64,000 nucleotides of DNA, taken from the NCBI GenBank assembly GCA_004431415.1, contig QPMI01000657.1, positions 186,001-250,000 on the forward strand. Direction: 5' to 3'. The translations under genes were made by a program, and so were the position numbers. Each line of letters starts with the position of its first letter. The first letter of the stretch is position 1. The stretch comes from Cyanophora paradoxa (taxonomy: Eukaryota; Glaucocystophyceae; Cyanophorales; Cyanophoraceae). Under the pieces are notes generated by a model, which ran no database searches, had not been told where the DNA came from, and was given only the letters and a program-made list of their open reading frames with translations. Positions 22,113 to 31,639 of the stretch are shown here, piece by piece.

Positions 22113-23918
22113 GTGCTCGAGCTGCCGCGACGTGAAGATCCGGGCCAAGGGGTCACGGAATTGGGGCTTTGGCTTCAAACAGTCGAGCGCCAGATCCGCA
22201 CCGCCGCTAGCCACGCCGAGACGCGCGCCAAGCCCGGCGGCGCTCAGAAGGTCTCAGACGAAGCCTTCGCCCAGGCAAAGCAGGCCGCTCGGCGGGCCCT
22301 GGAAGACGTCTGCCGCGCCCTCCGGGCCGGCATCGATATGCAGATCAGCCTCTCCGCTGGGGAGACGGGCATGATGATCTCGCTCCTCCCAGACGGGCCC
22401 CGTGCCGATCTCGAGGCTCTGCGGGCCACGCTCGATCGCACCAAAGACTGGCGAGCCTTGCTTGAGCGCGAGCGCCAGCACGAGGCTCGCGTGGCAATGC
22501 AGGCCGCGGCAAAAGCCAACCCAAAGCCCTTCTTCGCGGTATACACCGTCGCAGAAGCGTCGTCACCCCGCGGGCACGAGGCCCGCGCGCCCTGTGACCT
22601 TCCCGCCCACTTGCATACGCCGGCGTCGGTCCGGGCCGCTGTGCCGGTGCCGGCGGACGAGAAGTACATCTCGATCCGCCGCGTCCAGACGGTCGTCCAC
22701 GAGCCGCCCGCTCAAACAGTCGCGCCGCCGGCGCCAGCCGCGCCGCCCGCCCCGGCCCCACCAAAGAGCCGCGAGCCTGCGCCGGCCTGGGCCCGCCGCC
22801 TGCTGCACAAGCTCGGGCCGCGCTCGACCGTGCTGGTCTTCAACTGGCTGTCGAACCCCGCGCAAATGCTGCAGGTCGATCCAAAGACCCTGGAGCCCGC
22901 CTTACGCGCGGTGCATCAGGCGATCATGGACCGCTACGGCATCTCGATGCGCAAAACGGGCTACAAGGCCCCGCCACGGCCGACTCGCGCGTGGTTCTCG
23001 GGTTCAGCGCCGACAGCGGCGTTCGCCCCGCAGAACGCGCTCGAGGCCGCCGCGATCATTTACCCCGAGGGCCTGACCTCCGACGAGGAAGCTCTCATGC
23101 CCGCGGGCCACGCCCTGGGCTCCAAAAACCGCCCGTCCCTCGCCGTGCCCCGCCCGGCAGAGGAGACGCCGCTGGGAACGCGCGCCGGCTATGACCCGCC
23201 CAGCGACGAGTTGCTCTACGCCAACCGCCACGGCCCGGGCCCGCGCAAGCGGACCAAGCCCTCGCCGTTGGCCGACCAGGCAGAGCAGCGCCGAGTCGCC
23301 GAGCGAGCCGCGGCTCGCCAGTCCCGGCCCCCATCCCCAACCGCAAGCGCAACGGACCTGTCGGGTCCACCCGCGCCGCCGGAACCAGAATTCCACGTCC
23401 GCCGCGCCCGACCTAGCTTCCCGCGCGACCGGGCCCTGGAATTCTTCCGGCCAAAGACACTGCACATTCACGGCAGCATTGCTATGCGCCTGCCGAACGG
23501 CCGCTCCGGCGCTGAACGGCCCGCTCGCATTGTTGTCGACACGGGCGCCCAGGGAACTGTAGTTCCCCAGGAAGTCCTCGACCGCCTGCCGCCCGACGAA
23601 GTCAATTACGTCGAGGGCCACACGATAGTCCGCGGTTTCATGGACCGGGACAAAATTCGTTGTCGCCGCGCCGACGTAGTCTTCGTTCTGGGCTCGCTCC
23701 GCTTCTGCCGCCGCGTCTTCGTCGTCCCGCGCGGCGCCATGGGCGTTGAGCCGGACATTCTGCTCGGCCTGGACGCGATCCAGGCCGTCCACGGCCAGAT
23801 CGACACGACGCTGTCCGGGTGGTGCCTCCGGGCCCGTGACCACCTGCACCGCGAAGTCGTCGTCCCTTTTCGGCTCCGGACCAGCTTGGGATCCTGGTCC
23901 GAGTCCTGGGACCAGTAA
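22113..23918 (+). CDS. Retropepsin-like aspartic protease region of Pol
   Basis: Frame of 601 codons. The C-terminal part holds the retroviral-type protease: IVVDTGAQGTVV with catalytic Asp at residue 476 (23538-23540) and the later hydrophobic ILLGLDAI, about 75 residues on, matching the single-copy half-site of homodimeric retropepsins. The N-terminal 400 residues are an Ala/Pro-rich link with a helical stretch. Text continues at -1 after about 23900 (LCNPGRQPVTLPLGSVVA), the usual beta-rich joint between protease and RT. The enzyme would process Gag-Pol in the particle. Confidence 0.85.
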   Translation: MLELPRREDPGQGVTELGLWLQTVERQIRTAASHAETRAKPGGAQKVSDEAFAQAKQAARRALEDVCRALRAGIDMQISLSAGETGMMISLLPDGPRADLEALRATLDRTKDWRALLERERQHEARVAMQAAAKANPKPFFAVYTVAEASSPRGHEARAPCDLPAHLHTPASVRAAVPVPADEKYISIRRVQTVVHEPPAQTVAPPAPAAPPAPAPPKSREPAPAWARRLLHKLGPRSTVLVFNWLSNPAQMLQVDPKTLEPALRAVHQAIMDRYGISMRKTGYKAPPRPTRAWFSGSAPTAAFAPQNALEAAAIIYPEGLTSDEEALMPAGHALGSKNRPSLAVPRPAEETPLGTRAGYDPPSDELLYANRHGPGPRKRTKPSPLADQAEQRRVAERAAARQSRPPSPTASATDLSGPPAPPEPEFHVRRARPSFPRDRALEFFRPKTLHIHGSIAMRLPNGRSGAERPARIVVDTGAQGTVVPQEVLDRLPPDEVNYVEGHTIVRGFMDRDKIRCRRADVVFVLGSLRFCRRVFVVPRGAMGVEPDILLGLDAIQAVHGQIDTTLSGWCLRARDHLHREVVVPFRLRTSLGSWSESWDQ

Positions 23919-24950
23919 AGCTCCCCGTCGGAGAGGCCCTCGTCCCATGCACGCTCAATGGGCAGGGCCCGGCAACGCGTGAGTTGCCGCACCTCTACGT
24001 CGAGCCGTCGCCGGAGTCCCCGCAAGCCTTGGGCGTACTCTGCCCTTACCAGCTGCATAATCACCCGGGAGACAAAATGTTTCACGTGCGGTTGTGCAAT
24101 CCTGGCCGGCAGCCGGTAACCCTGCCGCTAGGATCGGTAGTAGCGGTCGCTTCGGCGGTCGCCCTACCGCCTGGTGATTTTGAGTACGAACCTGAGCAAA
24201 TGCCTTGTAGTGCGAGTGCATTGACAGACCTCTTGATTCGCCGGCTGCGAATCGTGCCTGCCAAACGCCGCACTGGACTCCGCCACTTTAATAGAAAAGC
24301 ACGCATGCTTGGCGCGGCATATGAGCCCGCCAAAGACGTTGAGAAAATAATCTCCACCCTACGTTCTGTCGTAGATGAGGCGGAAAAGCAGCGCGCTCTG
24401 TCTAGCGCAGCGCCTGCTGAGCCCGCCGACCCACCCGCGCACCGCCCTACGACGTCGACGATATAGTCGTCACGTTTGGCGAGCTGCCCTTCGACACAGC
24501 CGACCGGCCGTTGCAGGACCTTGATGCTATGAGCATCATTAGCCTCGACGACGATGCTATGAGCACGTCGTCACGAAGCGCGTCCCCAACGCCGGCCCCG
24601 ATCACAGGCCCCTCGGTCGACGAGTTCGTCGCCGCAGTCGAGGCAGTGTCCGTCCCCAGAGACGCCACCCTGCGCTCGACCTTCCCCGGTCTCTCCGAAA
24701 AAGCGGAGCGCGACTTGCTCGATGCAGTCCGCGCCATGCGCGGCGACGTTACGGTCCGCAAGGCCGCACCGGTCGCCGACGCCGAGGCCCACCCCAGAGT
24801 GTGGTCACAGCCTCGCTTTCGGCCCGGCCCGATGCCCCACCCCCTACGACTGCAGCACCCGACGCGAAGCCCGCTGAGGCACCGCGGCCGGTGCCTAATG
24901 CAGAGGAGGAGTGGCAAGAGCTGCTGAAGAAGATTCCTGAGCTCGGCTCT
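23919..24950 (+). CDS. Pol linker between protease and reverse transcriptase
   Basis: Three frame segments, each -1 to the last: about 23900-24466, about 24460-24840, and from about 24850. The first contains the PVTLPLGSVVAV strand typical of the PR-RT joint; the second is acidic and Ser/Pro-rich with helices (GLSEKAERDLLDAVRAMRGD). No catalytic motif. Confidence 0.6.
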
Positions 24951-26400
24951 CACCCGTCAATCACGACGGCGCAGAAAGCCGAACTTCACGCGCTCCTGCG
25001 GCGCTACAAGGATGTCTTCGCAGACAAGGTCGAGGCCAAAGAGGGCACCAGCAACCTGCTCTATTACGAGCACGTGATCAAACTCACGACTCGCCTTCCG
25101 GTGTTCACGCCTCCGCGGCGTATGAACCCGCACGCCGAGGAACACGCCCGCAAGGAAATTCAGAAACTCCTTGAGCTTGGGCTGATCGAGCCCTCCCAAG
25201 CGGCATATGGCTCGCCGGTAGTGCTGGCCCCAAAAAGGACGGCACTTGGCGTTTCTGTGTCGACTATCGGAGGCTGAATCAGATCACCGAGCGGGACGTG
25301 TTTCCCCTACCCCGCATAGACGACCAGCTCGAGCGCCTCCGCGGCTCGATGGTCTTCTCGACTGCTGACGCGACTGCCGGCTTCTGGCAGCTGCCTCTGC
25401 ACCCCGGCTCCCGAGCCTACACTGCATTTGTGGTCCCCTGGGGTCACTTTCAGTGGAAGGTTACGCCGTTTGGGGTCACGAACGGGCCCGCGGCATTCTC
25501 CGCGCGATCACTGCGATCCTGGGCCCCTTGCTGACCACCTGCGTCGTCGCGTACATCGACGATATCACGGTCTTCTCACCGTCCATCGATCAGCACCTTC
25601 TAGACTTGAAGGCGCTCTTCGAGACGATCTCTAAGGCGAACCTGCGCCTGAAGCCGTCGAAGTGCCGCTTCTGCGTGCCTGAAATCGACCTTCTCGGCCA
25701 CCGCATCTCCGCCGAAGGGATCCGCCAGGACCCTGCGAAGACCAAGGTGATCACGGACTGGCAGACGCCGAAGAACGCGGACGAGCTCCGCTCGTTCCTC
25801 GGCCTCGCCGGCTACTACCGCCGCTTTGTCGAGAACTTCTCCAAAGTGGTGCACGCCATGCAGCGCCTTCTATTGAAGGACGCCGTCTGGAGTTGGCCAG
25901 AGGACGGCCCCGCCGACCGCGCCTTTAAGGAGCTGAAAGAACTCCTGGGCCGCGATATTATATTGCGGTTCCCGGACTTCTCGAAGCCCTTCATTCTCCA
26001 GACGGACGCCAGCACCTACGCTATCGGCGCAATTCTGAGCCAGGCCGACGACAAAGGCGTCGAGCGGCCGCTCGCGTTCATCAGCCGCACGCTGCTGCCG
26101 GCCGAGATGAACTACTCCGCTACGGAGCTGGAGTGCCTCGCAGTAGTCTGGGCCATTAAGTATTGGCGCCACTATCTGCTGGGCGGCCCCCAGTTCCTGG
26201 TGCGGACCGACCACCACGCCCTCCAGTGGCTGAAGACGCTGGACCCGACGACGGGCCGCCTCGGTCGCTGGTCCCTGCTCTTGCAGGCCTACGACTTTGA
26301 GATCGTCTACCGCCCTGGCAAGCAGAACGGGGGTCCCGACGCGTGCTCGCGTCTCCCTAAGGACCACCCCGTCTGGCAGCCAGGCGGTGCAGACGGTTCC
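24850..26400 (+). CDS. Reverse transcriptase and RNase H of Pol
   Basis: RT starts with ELHALLRRYKDVFADKVEA and MNPHAEEHARKEIQKLLELG, then PLPRIDDQLERL, FSTADATAGFWQLPLHP (catalytic Asp), TPFGVTNGPAAFS and the YIDD active site at 25552-25563 with ITVFS, then LGHRISAEGIRQDPAKT and LRSFLGLAGYYRRFVENFSK. RNase H follows (LQTDASTYAIGAILSQ, ATELECLAVVWAIKYWRHYL, VRTDHHALQWL; D, E and D present) and ends near KQNGGPDACSRLP. This is the diagnostic Ty3/gypsy RT-RH order. Two one-base deletions relative to an intact frame break RT, at about 25233 (a run of five A) and about 25500. All catalytic residues survive on either side. Confidence 0.93.
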
Positions 26401-27660
26401 TCGTCCAAGCCCGCGGCCTACAAGGGCGCCGAAGGCTTCGGCATCCCGCAACATGCTGTAGGGGCTGAGCCTGAGGATCCCGACGTCCCGCTGGGCATCT
26501 TTAGGATGCAGCTGGGCCCGACCGAGCGGGCCCTGCGCCAGCTCGCCAACTCCGCCGGCTTCCGCGCGGAAGCCCCAGCCGAGGGTGGCCGAGCCGCTAG
26601 ACGCCGAGCGCCCCGGGCGGCGCCTGCGAGCGCCCCTCTTCCCCGCCGGGCCGCTCCTCTTATGCAGAGGAGGAGTCGCGGCCCCCTGTGCCAGCCAGTG
26701 CTCCTGAGGCCGAGCCCGACGCCGGCGCCCCTGAAGCGCCCGCGCCCGAGCCTGAGGGTGAGGCTGGCGGTGCTGCGGAAACCGATTCCGACGCCGAGCC
26801 CCCGCCGCCAGAGCGCGCGCCGCGACGCCTGCCCCGCGAGCTCGCCAAGCTTGCTGCGTCGGCTGGGTTCGCTGAGGCCAAGGCCTCCGCCTCGGCTACT
26901 GACGCCGCCACGCGCAAGCGAGCGCGGGCCGCCCCAGAGCGCTTCGCGCCTCCCGCGCCAGAGTCGGTCTCGCCGCCCCCGAAACGACGAGAGCCGGGCC
27001 CGGCGCCCGCTGTCGAGGAGCGCGAGGCTCCCTCGGACGCGGAGATGCCCGACGCCCCTGAGGGCGACCTGGGCGCCCCGGCCGCGCTGCTAGAGGACGC
27101 TCACGCAGAGGCCGAGGCCTCGGGCGAGATCGATGACGAGTCGCTGCCGGAAGGGCCTGTCCCCTCCGACGCCTGCGACGCTGACGGCTTCCCCTCGCTC
27201 TTGCGGAGCGAGTCCCGAAGCGCTCGGAAACCGGGCCCCGTCGGTGGGGCGCCAAGGGATTTGCCGAGCCGCGGCCCCTGCATCCCGACGCGCTCTTCCC
27301 TCGCGGCCCGCCTTGAGGCGGCAGCCTCGAGATGAGTACAACACGCGCCACTGGCGCTCCCCGGTCGACCCCTCGGATCGGCCGGTGCCGATTCATATTG
27401 AGTGGGAGCCGGAGGACCCTGAGGGCGAGCCGCCTCCCGGGCCTCCGCGCCGACGCTCGCTCTCCCCGGAGACTGCTCGCCACCAGATCCGCGTTCGGCC
27501 GGTCCCCCGGACCCCAAGCCAGCGCCGCGGGCTCGAGGTCGCCCCTCTGCCCGCGGGCAGGCTTCCGACGACGCCGCCCCGCTCGAGCCTGAGACGGTCG
27601 CCGCCGAGGCCGCTGCCCCGCAGCGGTGGGTAGAACTCGACCCTAGAGGCCGGGACGTTC
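26400..27660 (+). CDS. Pol linker between RNase H and integrase
   Basis: Ala/Glu/Pro-rich, acidic linker of about 400 codons in four successive -1 frame segments (changes near 26660, 27200, 27310 and 27560). No catalytic motif. Simple composition makes the exact slip sites hard to place. Longer than the usual RH-IN spacer. Confidence 0.5.
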
Positions 27661-27683
27661 GCCCGCCGTGCAAGCCGGTCTTC

Positions 27684-29543
27684 GTGGATACCGTCCTCGA
27701 CGCGTGGGCCTGCGGACCCTCGCCAGCCGTCGATGGGGCGCTCCCCGACGCGCTGCGCCGTATGTTCCCGCCCGAGAAGCGCAAGCGTCTGCTCGCCGCT
27801 CAGAAGGAGGATTCCTTCTGCAAGAAGCTTCTCGCCTTCCACGCAGAGGGCGAGAATCCAACTGTCTGTACCCGCGGCTCGAGGCGCGACGCAGATCCCT
27901 GCTCGCCCAGCTGCGCTCACTGCCTGCGGGCCAAGGAGCGCTTTGCACGCCTGGCCGGCGAGTTCAGCCTGGCCGACGACGGCGTCATCGAGCGCAACCC
28001 CTTGGTCCCTGCCGGCCGGTTCCTACCCGTCTTGCCGGACGCTTGGATCGACAGGGTGCTCTACGCCTATCACGAGGGCTGGGCCCATCGAGGCGCGCCC
28101 GTGATAGCCCGTCGGATCGCCCTGCGGTTCTGGTGGCCTGGCATGTACGCCTCCATCGCTCGCTTTGTGCGGTCGTGCCCGCACTGTCAGTTCGCGAAGG
28201 CCGCGAAGCCCCGCCGTACCGCCATTCAGGTGATACAGCCTTCGGGCAAGGGAGACCTGTGGCAGGTGGATATCTTCCACTTGGATATGCACGAAGACGG
28301 TTCGCGATACATCATCGCGTACGTCGACGCATACACCAAGTTCTGCTATATCTACCCGCTCTCCCGTATCTCCGGCGAGGCCTTGCTCGCCACCGCGATC
28401 GACTTCTATACGCACGAGGGCGTGCCCGCGCGCATCCTGACGGACCGCGGGTCCCAACTCGTTGGGGGCGCGTGGAACGCGTTCTTCAAGGAGAAGGGTA
28501 CCCGGTTCGTGCACGCGGCCGCCTACCACCACGCCTCGAACGGCGGCGCCGAGCGCCTGGGCGGAGTCTACAAGACTCTCGCTTACGCCATGTGCCGTGA
28601 GCACAAGCGGCCGCTCTCTGACTGGCCTCTTTACAACGCCGATATCGTTCTCGCGTTGCGGACCACCGTGCACTCCGCCACCGGGTTCTCCCCGATGGTC
28701 TTGCACCGCGGTTCTGAAGTGCACCTGCCCTGCGAAGTGCGCTTCGGAGCCGGCGTCCGCTTCGTGAACCCCGACCACACGCACCCGGCTGATTACCTTC
28801 TCGCGATGACGCGAGCTGCCGCGAGCGCCGACGCTGCCTCGCGCGAGTACCGTCGGTTCTATCGGAACCGCATGGTTGCTCGCACCGGCAACCCGCCTCA
28901 TCGTCGCCGCTTTGAGGTTGGCGACAAGGTATTGTGCTGGATGGGCGAACACAACAAAGGGCTGTACAATTCGTGGGTCGGGCCCTACACTGTGACTGGT
29001 GTTAACCCTGGCGGTTACACCTACACGGTCAAGGGGTCGGCTAAGCCCTACTCCGCCAAGGACGATGCCCGTACCCGTCCTCTGCGTGAGACTGTTGCCC
29101 ACATCGACTGCATGCTTCCGTTCCGCACGCGTCTCTCCGAGTCTCAAGCCCGTCCCCGCGTTGGTCGGCCTCGGAAGACTGCTGTGAACGCCGACGAGCC
29201 GGCGATCGACCCCGCACTCGCGGACTCGCCCGCTCAAGAACAAAATCCACCTCTCGCCCCTGACGTCGACGCCGAGGGCCCGAGCGGGCTGCCGAGGGCG
29301 ACGAGGTTGGGATGGATGACGCGATTTTGGTCGACGACCTGTGAGAAGCTCGTCCCATTGCTGTTCCCTTTGCGATCGCTGTGCTTGCGCCGTGGGGCAG
29401 ATTTCTTTGCCCGCTTTGCCTCAGCCCTGGCTTCCGAGGTGGGACGTGGGTTGGCTGGTGGCCAATCACGGGGCGCCATCTGGGCCTTTCGTTCCATTTT
29501 CTGGGATCTGGGCCCGTCGCTCGTGGAGAGTGGCTGGGTGTAG
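27684..29543 (+). CDS. Integrase of Pol with GPY/F module
   Basis: Frame of about 620 codons, uninterrupted. Zinc domain: H130, H135, C165, C168 (YHEGWAHRG ... CPHCQFAK). Catalytic core: D196 in WQVDIFHLD, D254 in ILTDRGSQL and E290 in NGGAERLGG, with 35 residues between D254 and E290 (D,D-35-E). A GPY/F module follows (NSWVGPYTVTGVNPGGY, about residue 430). I see no clear chromodomain; instead the tail has an AT-hook-like core GRPRK at residues 494-498. The enzyme inserts the cDNA; the 5-bp target duplication fits this family. The frame is intact, in contrast to RT. Confidence 0.92.
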   Translation: MDTVLDAWACGPSPAVDGALPDALRRMFPPEKRKRLLAAQKEDSFCKKLLAFHAEGENPTVCTRGSRRDADPCSPSCAHCLRAKERFARLAGEFSLADDGVIERNPLVPAGRFLPVLPDAWIDRVLYAYHEGWAHRGAPVIARRIALRFWWPGMYASIARFVRSCPHCQFAKAAKPRRTAIQVIQPSGKGDLWQVDIFHLDMHEDGSRYIIAYVDAYTKFCYIYPLSRISGEALLATAIDFYTHEGVPARILTDRGSQLVGGAWNAFFKEKGTRFVHAAAYHHASNGGAERLGGVYKTLAYAMCREHKRPLSDWPLYNADIVLALRTTVHSATGFSPMVLHRGSEVHLPCEVRFGAGVRFVNPDHTHPADYLLAMTRAAASADAASREYRRFYRNRMVARTGNPPHRRRFEVGDKVLCWMGEHNKGLYNSWVGPYTVTGVNPGGYTYTVKGSAKPYSAKDDARTRPLRETVAHIDCMLPFRTRLSESQARPRVGRPRKTAVNADEPAIDPALADSPAQEQNPPLAPDVDAEGPSGLPRATRLGWMTRFWSTTCEKLVPLLFPLRSLCLRRGADFFARFASALASEVGRGLAGGQSRGAIWAFRSIFWDLGPSLVESGWV

Positions 29544-30034
29544 GCCTCCCGGGTGCCTGCGGGTCCGTGAGGGGCTCGAGGTTGCTGGCTGGGGGTGCAC
29601 TCAGTCGTGCCCTATCCTTTCGTTGGGCCTGATGGGCGGCCCGGATACCTCCTCGCTGGTTTCTTCCCGAGGCGGTGAAACTTCCCATCCGTGCCACTCT
29701 CCTTCGGCTCTCGCCGTTGGAGCGAGTTTGGGCCAGCTTTTGGGGGGTTTCGAGTTCTATGCTTTTCCATCTTTCGAGCTTGGCCTGGGGTTGCCTAGGT
29801 ACATGCACTATGCTGGTATCGGCTCCTATTTCGGTCGCGAGCTATGCTACCTGGCATATCTGGTTGCTGACGACGGACATTCTGCTTCGAGAGGAGTTCA
29901 CTCGCCGCCGCCCTGTCGCTGCCGTGGTTGGTGCACACCCCGGCGGTGGGGTGGACGCCCCGTCGAGCATGCAGACTCGACGTTCGGCTTGGCGCGGTCC
30001 GGTGCGAGGACGCACCGTATGCAGAGTGAGGAGT
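29544..30034 (+). other. 3' untranslated part of the retrotransposon, with polypurine tract
   Basis: About 490 nt after the integrase stop, no recognised coding text. It ends in GCAGAGTGAGGAG (30021-30033), a purine-rich run directly before the 3' LTR that can serve as the plus-strand primer. Confidence 0.65.
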
Positions 30035-30290
30035 TGTCGCGTGCCGCGATTCCCTCGGATTAGGCTAGCCGGCAGTCTATGCGTAGCCGCTAGCCCTAGT
30101 CTAGTGCTATCGAGCAGCTAGCTCTAGCACTCTCTGTATTCTGACTTAGCGCCGGGCGCGACTCCGTTTGGGGGTACGCGATCCCTGGACGGGTACACTT
30201 GTGAATAGACCACTTGTGCTCCCAGCTACAGCCCCAGCCCGTGCGTGACCGCACGGACGCTGCACCGGGTGGGAATCCTCTCATCCGACA
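30035..30290 (+). repeat. 3' LTR
   Basis: 256 bp, apparently identical to the 5' LTR at 11602-11857; followed by the right GGAAT target duplicate at 30291-30295. Confidence 0.95.
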
Positions 30291-30394
30291 GGAATTACAT
30301 CACGAAGAAGCGGAGGACAAAATTAAGTAAGATGAATAACAGGAAGCAGACTAGTAAGAGGAACAACAAGACAACGTGGACGCTTAACCGCACC

Positions 30395-31088
30395 CCCTTC
30401 CCCCGCGCAGCTGGCGGAGCTGAACAAGCGGCCGATCCTCCCCCTCCTCCCCTCCGACATCCCCGTGCGTCCCTCCCGTCCCACGCACCCCTCCCCGGCT
30501 CTAAAATGCCGTACCCCCAGGCCCCAGAGGGCGCGCCGCCCGACGCGGAGCCCTTCGCGTAAGTCACGGCCGGCAACGTCGCCCTCCTCGCCGTGCGCCC
30601 GTTTCGATATCGGATGAACCTGTACCCCCCTCTGAATTGAAGGTCGAGTGTACCCCAGAACCTCGACCGGCTCGTCGACTCCGTCCCGGGCCTCGCCCCC
30701 ACCCCCGCCGCCCCCGCCCCGCCCCCGCCGCCCCAGCCGCCGTCGCCCCGGCCCCCGCCGAGCAGCCAGCGCCAGGTGCTGCTCCGGAGCCGCCTCGAGC
30801 TCCGGGTGCGGGCGCGGCGGCTGCGGCCACTGAGGCGCGGGAGCTGGAGGAGCGGCGGCGCCGAGTCGCGGAGGCGCGCGCCCCCCGCTTGCCCAGGTCT
30901 CTCGCGATCGCTCTGACTCGACCCCGCCCAGCTGGAGGCCCGGGTCAAGGAGGCCGAGGCCGAGGCGGCGGGGAAGATGGTGCCCCGCCCCGCCGGCCCC
31001 CGCGCCAGCCGCGGGCCCGGGCCCCGGCGCGCCCTCCGCGAGCCCCGCGCGCGCGGCCACTCCGGCCTCGAAGGCCTGCGTCGTCATG
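30395..31088 (+). pseudogene. Broken copy of the 3' end of the ankyrin/TIR gene
   Basis: About 690 bp closely match 5015-5697: the exon LAELNKRPILPLLP, the next exon PEGAPPDAEPFA, the 66-nt intron (30593-30658) and the Pro/Ala-rich tail. Homology begins inside an intron, so no start or upstream exons exist here; the DNA before it is the A/G-rich stretch split by the retrotransposon. The codon TAC of copy 1 is TAA here (30560-30562), a stop in the TIR exon. Both copies lose similarity just after CATGTAG. Called a truncated duplicate. Confidence 0.8.
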
Positions 31089-31639
31089 TAGGGCGATCAA
31101 CAAAACATTCGCTCGGATATATAGGTCCTGCCAGGCAGGCATGCAGGGCGATTATCGCTATATTTGTCCTAAATCTTAGTCTCGGATTTAGAGCTCTATT
31201 CGCAGTTAAAGCTTGAGAGGCAAGCTTCTATTCGCAGTACGTTGAAGCTTGAAAGGCGAGCACTGCGCAGGGGGGGGGAGGGATATAGATCGAGGCCTAG
31301 GAGAGGGGACCCATGGCCAGCGAGGGGAGAAAATGGATCGGAACCGGTGCTGCCAGGCTGAGAGCTCGGAGCTCGGAAATTAAATCGATCTAGAGCGGAG
31401 CTCGAGAGAGGAAAGGATCGAAAACTCGGTGATCGATTACGATAACGCTACAGCTGCCACAGACGGGCGCCGCGCGCTGTGCAAAAATCGCGACACCTGC
31501 GCAGCTGATATCGAGAGCTTCGAATTCGAGGTGACGTCGCCACGTCCTATTTCGCGCCACGTCCTATTTCGCGCCCATTTATAATTTCGCGCAATGCGCG
31601 TTAGCGCTGCTGATCGATTTCTTACAGCGCGCGTCTGGA
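31089..31639. other. Intergenic region and presumptive promoter of F-box/LRR gene 2
   Basis: No gene seen. Contains an AAGCTTGA-type short repeat (31208-31260), a G-rich run (31269-31281), and TTTATAATTT at about 31578, a possible TATA element 55-60 bases before the ATG at 31640. Confidence 0.5.

Larger units (their letters stand above)
11602..30290 (+). mobile_element. 18.7-kb Ty3/gypsy LTR retrotransposon
   Basis: Complete element: 256-bp LTRs beginning TG and ending CA, flanked by the 5-bp direct repeat GGAAT (11597-11601 and 30291-30295). Internal order is Gag (zinc knuckle), a long unknown region, aspartic protease, RT, RNase H, integrase: the Ty3/gypsy (Metaviridae) order. I see no base difference between the two LTRs, so insertion is recent. 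The element is far larger than typical 5-10 kb relatives, because of about 7 kb between the zinc knuckle and the protease. Coding frames change repeatedly, always losing one base relative to an intact frame (see findings). Inferred: young, possibly active, with assembly deletions; alternatively a non-autonomous copy mobilised in trans. Confidence 0.95.

Noticed and set aside
29341-30063. Extra open frame after integrase as an envelope gene
   Set aside because: No signal peptide, membrane anchor or cysteine pattern; it overlaps the 3' LTR.
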